This document shows positions 55,799-64,000 of a DNA stretch of 64,000 nt, piece by piece. Under the pieces are notes generated by a model that was given only the letters and a program-made list of their open reading frames with translations, was not told where the DNA came from and made no database searches. The position numbers and the translations under genes are program-made. Within the stretch, counting starts at the first letter, position 1. Every line of letters begins with the position of its first letter. Where the stretch lies: positions 53,764,018-53,828,017 of the forward strand of contig OY997651.1 of assembly GCA_963921795.1 (NCBI GenBank), read 5' to 3'. This DNA is from Nannobrachium achirus. Its lineage: Eukaryota > Chordata > Actinopteri > Myctophiformes > Myctophidae.

Positions 55799-58636
55799 TT
55801 CTCGACTGGAAAAGCTGCGGTGCGTTTGACCAGCCAGGGGGGGACTTGAGGACCGGTACTGTACGGTCCTTCTCTCACCAGGGCTGGCCAAAACGCTCCG
55901 ACACGCTTTAAAAGAACCTGGAAATCTCTACATTGCTGTATTTTCAGACAAAGGTTTTTATTTGGACAACAGTGTTATCTGAGTTTTGGATTAATGTGGA
56001 CCCGCGTGGACATCCATCAGCACCGGACCGTGTGACGAAGGGTTGGATATCTCCACCGATGCTCGACGTGTGCGGTGCTTTGGGATCTCCACGCCTGGCA
56101 AATTCCTAAGTTGATTAAGATAAGTACATATTTACTTAACCCCCGTAACGTGTCGTGTCTTTGAATTTTGAATTAACGATGTTAATGTAATGATAATTGA
56201 TATGATTTGTGAAATATGTTCTTCCTCCGTCGGAGGAATGTTTTGGTTTGACACGCGTCGTAAATTAAACCCTTATCTATAGATACAGAATGGTCGTAAA
56301 ACTCTTCACCTCACAAAGTTTCAGGGTGTATGTACAACACCTTAAATCTATTTTTTATCTTTCTCTCCGTTTGGTTTCTCTCCCTCTCATTGTCCATGAG
56401 GAAGTAGAGACAAATATTTTCATACTTTAACTTTTTCGGTACAGTCGTCGTCTTCCACAAGTTTTGTCATTATTTGTTTTGTCTGGATGAATGGTCATTA
56501 TTTGTTTGCTTTAGCCTAGGGCGAGGCTTATAACCTAGGGCGAGTACTTCTAGTCGGCCTGAATTTAACATGTACTTCTAGTCAGTTGTGGTTATAGCTT
56601 GTTTGTACTTCTAGTCAGCCTGAATTAACGTGTACTTCTAGTCAGTTGTGGTTATAGCTTGTTATTGTTTGTCAGTATTTGTACTGTTATGTCTAGACCC
56701 TATGAATGGTCAGTATTTGTCAGTTTATTACTGTTATGTTCACTGTACCGATTAATCTGTGTTTATTTGGGTCTCTCAGTTTCATGGCTTTGCGCCAAGC
56801 CATTGGAAAATGAGAAGCAATATTTTATCTTTGACTATGGACCAGTTCTGTTTTCTGTAATATTAAGTACTTTTAAGACGTTTTAAAATGTCTCTGAGAA
56901 ATTAAAGTTAAGATTTAAGATTAAGAATAACTAACTCAAATTATTGATGTCTAAATTAATTTAATATGTTGTAACGTTAAGTTTTAAACCCGACCAGAGG
57001 CTTCTGGCTGTGTCCGAGTATAAATTGTCATTTATTTGATGACTTTTCTGTGAGAATGAATTTACTGTACTGTATGTGTGTGTGCGTGCATGCATGTGCG
57101 TGCGTGAGTATGAGGTGGAGTGTGTTAGCTCAACCCCCCCCTCTCTCTTCGTCAACGCATGTGTGCCGTTCCAATACTGTATGTTTGAGTGCGGGCATGC
57201 GCCTGTGTGTGCGTGAATGCGCTTTAAGCCCTTATCTCTTTTCATTCCTCCCCCACTCTTGTGTGAGTGCGTGCGTGAGCGTCCATGTGACTGATTCATG
57301 CCTGCTGAGTGTGCGTCTGCTCTTGTATGACTGTGTGTAACCACCTGCCAGCCAAGGCCGCACTGTTTTTTTGAGATATCTAATGTTTTGGGAACAAGTG
57401 TCTCTGTTTTGACCTCCTTTCTCTCATTTTCATAAACATTTTGATTGTTTACTGTCTAAAGTATTTTGTTGATGTTCTATCCTGTCTGTTATGATAAACA
57501 CTTTAGAAAAACTTCATTACCCATAAATCTCTTGTTTTGAAACTTCCTGTTCTCTTGTTACCATAACAACCTTTAGATTCCATTGCTGGGAAGGACAAAG
57601 TCACTTCCCCTTCTTTTCGCCTTGGGCGTCTTACTGGTACTAGACACAGTGTCTAGTAACTCACTCCCCCGTCCTCACTGCTACTGTACTGTATACTGTA
57701 GTGTATGATTCAAAGCCCTTTTTAAGGATTTAAATAATTTAAATTATTTTATTTAACTTTATGACACAACTATTGTCGTGCCAAAGGGGGGAGTCTAAGG
57801 TTTAATATATTTTAATTTTGATTTGTTTTTATTGATTTAATTTTGATTTGTTTTTGATTAATTTTAATTTGGTTTTTCATTGATTTAAGATTTATTTGAA
57901 ACTTAATTTGAAATATTTCTGTTTTATGGGCTGACGGAGATGGAGAGGAATGCAGTGTGGGGAAGGAATCGGGTCACCGAAAACAACCACGACTGAGGCG
58001 GGGTGCAGACGAACCACCATCTGAGGCCAGGACAGTGCATGCCAATCCACCGCATCGGCACGAGTCAATCGTGCCTGGTCGGTGAGTTTCTGTTGCACTG
58101 TTGAAGTTATGCCATGTAGTACAAACGCTACCTGAAGAATTAAATTGTTTTGGAAACAGTAAACTGGCCAAAAGTTCTCTGCCCCGTAGGAATTAATCAC
58201 CTGAAGAAGAGACCCAGAAGAACCCACAGCTTCTGCATGTCCTCACCGCCGTCTCTCCATGCCCCGTCATCATCATCATCATCATCGTCACCACCGTCAT
58301 CATCGCCATCGTCATCCGATCACTGGACTTATGGACTTTTTTTTAATTCATCTTTTATTACAGGTTTTCATTTTTCATTCTTTATTCTTTATTTGTTTAT
58401 TCAATTTTAATTCTGTCTTCATTCATCTGTACAAACGATGAAATATTGTGTCACATTTCTTTAACTTTAAGGATTTATTACAGTTCCCTTTTAAAAAAAA
58501 TATATATTAGTCCTTTTTGAAAATTTGAATTTCTAAATATTATTAAAGTCTTCATATTATTATTATTATTATTACCCTGATAAAATGTTTAATGTGGAGG
58601 TCATATGAACCTCATACAAAAATTAAAAGGGTAGAT
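55799..58636 (+). other. internal region of the LTR element, no ORFs
   Basis: Non-coding by eye. It includes a two-copy tandem (GTACTTCTAGTC..GGTTATAGCTTGTT, about 56543-56662), a purine tract AAAGGGGGGAG near 57784-57794, a (CAT)n patch near 58266-58290 and AAAAGGGTAGA before the 3' LTR as a possible polypurine tract. Confidence 0.6.
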
Positions 58637-59191
58637 TGTTAGATATGAATTATTATACCATAATTCTATGTTTGTGTATGAAGCTCATATGACCATATAA
58701 GGTTATATTTATGAACTGAACTTACAGTATTAGAAGACCACATTTTGGTCGGATACTGTAGGTACAGGCTAAATAGATTACAGGTCATAGTAACTTTGGT
58801 TGCCCTGGCTACGAAATCATGATATACTGTATGTGGAAAATTACCAACACTACGTGTCACTTTCTTCCTGTTTCTTCCTTGTTATGATCTGGGAACAAAT
58901 CAATGAGTCCCACGACTTCTACTGTTATAATATCACTGTCTTCCTTGTTATGATCTGGGAACCAATCCATGAGTCCCACGATCTTACTGTCATAAACTGT
59001 ACTCTTTATAGACAACATTCCTGGCCGATTGCAGGAGGGAGGCCCCGCCCCCAAGTCGAAAGGGAACTTCCGGGTTCTGTCAGGCATGCATATAAACAAG
59101 AGGCAGTCACACACTCACACTCACGATAACATAACAACCTGGACTCACACTACTACTTTGCTTTCGTTATCTTTGATTACCTTCTGCTACA

Positions 59192-59560
59192 ATGCCAACA
59201 CATTGTGCAGTGCGTGGCTGTTCTAAGACTTCTGACCATCTGAAAGCTTGGCTTAATCAAGAGTGTGTGATCCATCTACCTAAGACCAAACAAAATTGTC
59301 CATGTCCTCCTATGTATGCATTCCATCAAATACCAAAAGATGATGTTGCATCTCGGATGTGGCTGAAGAATTTGAATTTGAAGAAACCACCGAAAAGGGT
59401 CTTTGTTTGTAGTTTTCACTTTGTTGACAAAAAGCCAACTACTGCAAACCCATACCCTGAGCTGTATTTGGGTTATGAACGAGAACCGAAGAAAACGAGA
59501 CGACAGCTAAACCGAGTTGATGATATGGATTTTAGAAGTGTGGGTCCTCTAAATTCATGA
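59192..59560 (+). CDS. THAP-domain protein, 122 aa
   Basis: An intact frame from ATG at 59192. The THAP-type C2CH layout is visible: MPTHCAVRGC (C5, C10), W57 and VCSFHF (C73, H76), followed by a basic stretch (EPKKTRRQLNR). THAP zinc fingers bind DNA, and in P-type and related transposons they recognise element ends. A TATA-like CATATAAAC lies upstream near 59088-59096. The protein is much shorter than full transposases: it stops soon after the domain, so by itself it could only bind DNA, perhaps as a repressor. A spliced longer form cannot be excluded. Confidence 0.75.
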   Translation: MPTHCAVRGCSKTSDHLKAWLNQECVIHLPKTKQNCPCPPMYAFHQIPKDDVASRMWLKNLNLKKPPKRVFVCSFHFVDKKPTTANPYPELYLGYEREPKKTRRQLNRVDDMDFRSVGPLNS

Positions 59561-59632
59561 CATCATGCTCTGTTTTTATTGTTAATTAGTGTGCATATGA
59601 GGCGCGCGTGCGTGCAGCATAATAAGTTACAT

Positions 59633-59635
<3 letters not shown>

Positions 59636-59690
<55 letters not shown>
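59636..59690 (+). repeat. (CA)n microsatellite inside the THAP element
   Basis: About 27 CA units between the two convergent genes, followed by ATATATTATATTT. Confidence 0.9.
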
Positions 59691-59694
<4 letters not shown>

Positions 59695-59930
59695 TATATT
59701 TGACTCCTGTCCTGCGGGAATCCCACGGGACCCACAGGAATTATTGTCATCCTCTACCAGACAGCATGGGTGCATTTGCTCATTGGGAAGCTGCATTTGC
59801 GATGTAGCCAGCCAATTTATTTAGCGCATCTCTCGCGCAGCATCAGCAAAACAACGTAGCAAATTCATCTTACCAATGAGCCAATGCTACATACATACAG
59901 AAATACATCTCATTTTCGTATTGTACATAC

Positions 59931-60353
59931 CTTAAACATGATTGCTGCTGCATGACTGCAAACACGCCCAGGTCCAGCGACACAAGTGCATCCAGCTGTC
60001 TCAATGAAGCCTTCGTCGGTTACCAAAACCCACGGACCGTGGGCGTCGTTATTGAGACACTGGCTCGGTTCAACACTGGCCTTAAAAAAAATAAAGCCGT
60101 CCAGTTGATGGCTTAACACAACACCAACTTTTTCGCCGTGGAGATACTGATATGCCATCGTACTTTTAACAGCGTCCTGCTGAACGTCATCGACAGCCGT
60201 TGATGTCATCAAGTAAAATACCATTTTGTCTAACGTTATGTCCGGCCATGTCGTCATGTCGTCCTTCCAAGTATGGACTGTAGATGGGTGTGGAATCGTC
60301 AAAACCCCGTCTCGTATCAGCTGAGTGGATGAATGTTGCCATTTCAGTGGCAT
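59931..60353 (-). CDS. SWIM zinc-finger exon
   Basis: On the minus strand, ATG at 60353 (MPLKWQHSST) opens 141 codons ending at a donor TTTAAG|GTATGT (59931/59930). The C-terminal part, ETAGCTCVAGPGRVCSHAAA, has the SWIM pattern C-x-C-x7-C-x-H (C122, C124, C132, H134). Many animal proteins with this SWIM form continue into a YqaJ/lambda-exonuclease-type domain (from memory); no such domain is present here. The exon points towards the THAP gene. Later exons are missing, so the copy is probably incomplete. Confidence 0.65.
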
Positions 60354-60715
60354 CGTGGCAAGTAAAAAACAGAAAGTAGTAAAAACAAGCACGTCCAAGC
60401 GGTCCGATCAGCTGGTGGGAGAGTGAGCTGTGACGAAAGCAGGAAGTCTATTTACGACTGAGCCCAAAAAAGGGCTTCCGGTCGGAAGTAGGGGGCGTGG
60501 CCAGGCATGTTGTCTATATACTGTTCTCCTCCATCTTGGAGGAGAGAGAGAATTATCAAGCTGCCGCTATGGTAGCTCACTGTCTGTCTTCCTTGTCTGC
60601 TCTCTTAAAATACAGCAATCTAAGATATAGTCCTTTGGTCTCTTTGTCTTATTTTAATTATGGATTTATATATATCCATACTTATTTAACTTTAATTAAT
60701 TTATTTAACAGAAAT

Positions 60716-60833
60716 AAGCTTAGTCTTTTCTAGGATCTTCTTTTAGTAGACCTTGTACCAGTGAACTGTACCGTCATGAAACTGTACCTTTTCCTATGCA
60801 AACTTCTAATAGTCTTCAATGAATCAATCAAAC
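60716..60833 (+). mobile_element. LINE 3' end, second half of the split copy
   Basis: Continues the LINE untranslated region after the LTR insertion: AGTCTTTTCTAGGATC, TTTTAGTAGACCTTGTA, TATGCAAACTTCT and the tail CTTCAATGAATCAATCAA, as at 50170-50285. Confidence 0.85.
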
Positions 60834-61461
60834 CTTTCTACTTCTACATACTACATACAGAAAATGAAAATAAAAACATCAATGTCTTCAGTTCACTGTG
60901 GCGACGTGTGCTATTACTTTTTACAGCAATCGGCCAAATGGTGGCGCTGTAGGAAGCCTTCGAAAGTGCAAAATTAGCTCATGCTCTGTTTGATGTACAG
61001 CCATGAACAGTAGCGCGGGAAGGGGGGGGCTACGGGGGCTAGAGCCCCCCCTGGTAGCTGGTCAGCCCACCCTGAGCCCCCTCCAGTCGCATGAGCAGAC
61101 TCAGCGCCGTTACCGAGTTATAGAATAGTAAATCTTCGCCCCCCCGACTTTCGGCACCTCCGCGCGGTCCAAGAAGATACAACCAAGCGCTCCCTACCTC
61201 CTTGCCCAACCCTGGCCCCCACCGTTGTGCTTAGGTTGCTAGGGAAACCTACCCGGAAGCAGTCTAGGTTTCAATCACAACGCGCGCGGTGCAGGAGTAA
61301 ACACAGAAACATGATTACTTTATGGTGGACTGTGTGTTTTGCTTCATTAATTTGCAACACATCACTTTAATACCAAGGGATTATTGACATCATGGACAGT
61401 TCATTCACTATCAAGGATAAAGTGAGGTTTTAACAAGGTAAGAAGATTGACTTTATAATGT

Positions 61462-61533
<72 letters not shown>

Positions 61534-61584
61534 CTCTCCCTTATTTGCAAAACTGTCTGGTCTGCCGCCGTGCAGACCCTAACC
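60834..61584. other. non-coding; (CT)n at 61463-61530
   Basis: GGGGGGGCTACGGGGGCTAGAGCCCCCCCTGG-type hairpin near 61025-61057 resembles a transposon end. A long CT repeat lies at 61463-61530. No gene recognised. Confidence 0.5.
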
Positions 61585-62027
61585 CAGGGGTGCCCACACT
61601 TTTTTTGACGTGAGGTCTACTTTTAAAATGACTAGCTCAACATGATCTACCCATCCAAAATGTTTTAGCTGAGGGCCTGAGGGGGTCTTTGGAATAGCAG
61701 CACTGGCGTTACATTTTAGACAAACACACTTACTTTAAGGGGGAAATAAATGGGAAATACTGGGGGAAATGTCTTCATCCCATTCTGTATGGAAGTGGTA
61801 GGTTTTGGGGTTCTTTGTAATGCTACTGAGTCTGACTCTTGAACAAAGTATTGCATTGGAGGTTTGCCTACTTTAGAAGCCATGATGGGAGCTGACAGGC
61901 CCTTCTTGATGTCATATTGACATATTCTTTTTATATTTTAATTATGTTTAGAGGCATGTCATGTGGTCTACCTTCACACCCTTGGTGATCTACTGGTAGA
62001 TCACGATCTACCTTTTGGGCACCCCTG
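61585..62027. mobile_element. 443-bp hAT MITE with perfect 8-bp TSD
   Basis: The left end CAGGGGTGCCCACACTTTTT and right end TACCTTTTGGGCACCCCTG form TIRs. CCCTAACC flanks both sides exactly (61577-61584 and 62028-62035). Internal GTCTAC/GTAGATC motifs recur. No transposase. Confidence 0.92.
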
Positions 62028-62035
62028 CCCTAACC

Positions 62036-62440
62036 CTTTTCTGATGTGGGCTTTGCGCTGTCGTTTATTATTCTGCATGGCTGGGGGTTTTATATTTTTG
62101 AAACACACTGTTGGTGAAACAGAGCAGGGCATTGTAGTGTGTGTGTGTGTGTGTGTGTGTTGCCTGTCTGTCTGTGGCTCCTTGCTATACCATTGCATGG
62201 GGGGAAATCACCGACCGAAACCGTGATAAAAGTCCCCCAAAACCGCTATAGAAATCACCCAAATCCGCCAAAAAACCGCAACATTTTCAGGCGCAGCCGC
62301 GCGTGCACGGACACGCAGGCGCGCGCGTGCATGTCTCAAAGCTCAGCCCAGCCCACCCTGAGATTTATTAGTTCCCGCGCGCCTGGCCATGAAACCTGTA
62401 TACACGTATGCGTGTCCTCATGCCGAACAACTTTGACGCT
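62036..62440. other. non-coding; (GT)n at 62137-62161
   Basis: A GT repeat and AACCG-rich sequence (62210-62282). No gene recognised. Confidence 0.5.
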
Positions 62441-63260
62441 CTGACTTTTGACCTCTGACCTTTAGATCTCCCACCAGTTTGAATTATATGAAAAACAGTA
62501 AAAATCTATCTCCTGGGATTTTTGCGTTACGCACACAAAACCTTTTTACATGAACTTTGGACCGATACGGTCAATCTGATCAACCAGATTTTATTTAAAG
62601 TGAAACATTAATTTTTAATAATTCACTGAATATTGCAGTTTTATGCAAATTATTCTTTTACCTTTAAATCATACATGCAAAGTTACACGTTCATGGCATT
62701 TGGCAATGATGTAGAGGGTTAGTCAAAATATCACTGAAACCAATCTTATTCCAATTGGCCAAAGGGGGGTGCTATACGAAGCGTTTGAAAATTCAAACTT
62801 CAAACGGGCATAAGTCATGATTCGTTTCATTTGAAGACATGCAACTTGCTTACACGCGTGCTTTGACTCAAGCGGAAGACATCTGTGTCTTTGTTAAGTA
62901 AGCTCCGCCCTTAGATTTTCCGCCATTTTGAGCAGTTTGTAAAACGCTTAAATTAAATAATAATAATTTATTCTGGAATTTTCGCGTCACGTGCACAAAA
63001 CTTTTTTTACATGAACTTTGGACCGATATCTAAAGATCTGTCTGATCAGATTTTTTTTTATTGAAACATGCTTTTTTAATAATTCAATGAATATTGCCGT
63101 TTTATGCAAATTATTCTTCTGCCTCTAAATCATACATGCAAAGTAACATGTTCATGGCATTTGGCAAAGATGTAGAGTGTTAGTCCAAATAGAGCAGTTT
63201 GTGAAACGCTTAAACCCGTTTTTATTCTAGGATTTTCTTTTTAGCAATTTGCATGAAACA
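62441..63260 (+). repeat. tandem repeat, period about 461 bp, two copies plus a partial
   Basis: ACATGAACTTTGGACCGATA at 62548 and 63009 starts matching segments that continue through AATAATTCA(C/A)TGAATATTGC, TTATGCAAATTATTCTT and ATCATACATGCAAAGT to TTCATGGCATTTGGCAA. A further partial match (GAGCAGTTTGT(G/A)AAACGCTT) occurs at 62931 and 63193. Confidence 0.85.
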
Positions 63261-64000
63261 TTCTACACACAATTCAAGGACCTTTATCTAACATGCCTAT
63301 GAAGTGCACAAAAAATAAAAATAAAATAATTATAATAATAATATTATAAACATTCCCACTAGGTCAAGGAACAGATGCCACCCTTCTCACATTGGCCTCT
63401 TATAGCGCCACCAGCGGGTCAACTTTTGCATTTTTGGAACAAAATGCCTCAAATCATGCATGCAGCGTCCGATTGCGTCAGTAACGTCAAAGAGAGCACT
63501 GCCTGCGATCTTGACATTTTGTACTTTTATATCCATTGTTTTTTGGCTTGAAGCGAGCCCACAATTGTTTCGAAGGAACAATATTTTCTAGTTAGGTCTA
63601 GTTACTTATCATTTTTACTTTATCTGTTTATTTAGATTGGACAGATGTAATGTATGGTAGGCTACAGGCTATATTAATGTAAGTAATGAAAATACACCTT
63701 GTGTGCATCTACACCAGGGGGTCAAGGACCCCTAGGGGGTCCTCAGAATTACTACAGCGGAAGGCACCAACTCTATGTGTGATAGGACAATTATTTTAGA
63801 ATAAATGAACAACCCTCTCATCCCCTGAGGAGAACTTTAGCCAAAAGTAGCAGATCTACAAGCTTGTAAAATGCTATTTTTTGCAAATAGGTTTGGTGTA
63901 GAAGTGAAAAAAGGAGACCAAGTAGCCTACAGAGTGAAAGGTCAAATGTACTAAGTAAAAGATGGAACAAGGATGTAATGAGTTAAATGTAAAAAAAAAA
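63261..64000. other. non-coding with repeat fragments
   Basis: 63590-63675 matches 19935-20020. A CAGGGGGTCAAGGACCCCTA hAT-like end starts near 63714, in inverse orientation to that at about 48725. A palindrome-family half (GCAGATCTACAAGCTTG) lies at 63850-63867. No gene. Confidence 0.5.

Larger units (their letters stand above)
59011..60514. mobile_element. 1.5 kb TIR transposon with THAP and SWIM genes
   Basis: The ends GACAACATTCCTGGCC and inverse GACAACATGCCTGGCC form 16-bp TIRs with one mismatch; CTTCCGG motifs lie further in on both sides. TATA (59007-59010 and 60515-60518) is duplicated, and the 5' LTR shows the uninterrupted site, CTCTTTATATACTG. The genes face each other with a (CA)n tract between them. 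The arrangement suggests an internally deleted copy of a larger element. Superfamily not assigned. Confidence 0.88.
55222..60710 (+). mobile_element. LTR retrotransposon, non-autonomous, inserted in the LINE
   Basis: Both LTRs start TGTTAGATATGAAT and end TTTATTTAACA. GAAAT flanks both sides (55217-55221, 60711-60715) as a 5-bp target duplication, and the LINE sequence is continuous when the element is removed. The internal region (55799-58636, 2.8 kb) shows no gag, protease, reverse transcriptase or integrase I can recognise. The uninterrupted parts of the two LTRs differ at only about three positions by eye, so insertion is recent. Strand assumed from the TATA orientation. Confidence 0.9.
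58637..60710 (+). repeat. 3' LTR, split by a TIR transposon
   Basis: 58637-59010 and 60515-60710 together reconstitute the LTR (with 4 bases duplicated). The break is inside the TATA box, CTCTTTATA|..|TATATACTG. Confidence 0.92.

Noticed and set aside
57050..57344. Overlapping frames of about 100-127 codons on both strands inside the LTR element
   Set aside because: GTGCGTGC-type simple sequence kept open in both directions; no gag or pol motif.

Overview
This is a stretch of vertebrate nuclear DNA, almost certainly from a teleost fish; I cannot name the species. The evidence is AT-rich non-coding sequence packed with CA, GATA and GATT microsatellites, vertebrate splice sites and AATAAA signals, a C2H2 zinc-finger gene of the fish IKQEEPED type, and fish-typical hAT, Harbinger-like, LINE and LTR elements. 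No bacterial, phage or CRISPR features are present.

Only one good host gene is visible: a two-exon model for a poly-C2H2 zinc-finger protein (26656-26784 joined to 32771-34023) with a 6 kb, repeat-filled intron. A related exon at 383-512, a phase-compatible terminal exon at 742-884 and an AATAAA at 964 look like the 3' end of a sister gene entering from the left. Each gene is followed by a copy of the same flanking block (block A, 3320-11820; block B, 35090-38195), so the window seems to hold one and a half units of a duplicated gene cluster.

Layout. 1-3300: 3' end of the sister gene, GATA microsatellites, a 132-bp tandem repeat and a GC-rich minisatellite. 3320-12400: block A, in which a 1.55 kb TIR element inserted and a 2.7 kb segment was then triplicated. 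12995-15358: a broken hAT transposase. 15690-17245: microsatellites, a GATT VNTR on a LINE tail, and a repeat fragment. 18.6-26.5 kb: small non-autonomous elements, several with clear TIRs and target-site duplications. 26.6-34.1 kb: the zinc-finger gene. 35.1-38.2 kb: block B. 39.2-48.3 kb: an inverted, nested assembly built from a TATA-bearing retroelement-like unit that carries a hammerhead-ribozyme-like sequence, a Harbinger-like insertion and a 400-bp palindrome. 50.7-53.8 kb: a long-TIR element whose decayed gene resembles XPG/FEN nucleases with a Cys-rich tail. 54.5-60.8 kb: a LINE split by an LTR element, whose own 3' LTR is split by a TIR transposon carrying THAP and SWIM zinc-finger genes. 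60.8-64 kb: hAT MITEs and tandem repeats.

The most unusual items are the hammerhead-like motif with complementary stem I arms and a palindromic stem III (39847-39899, minus), the XPG-like long-TIR element (50672-53831), the THAP/SWIM element with TATA target-site duplication (59011-60514), and a dispersed ~60-bp palindrome family. Several insertions can be read against their own empty sites within this window.
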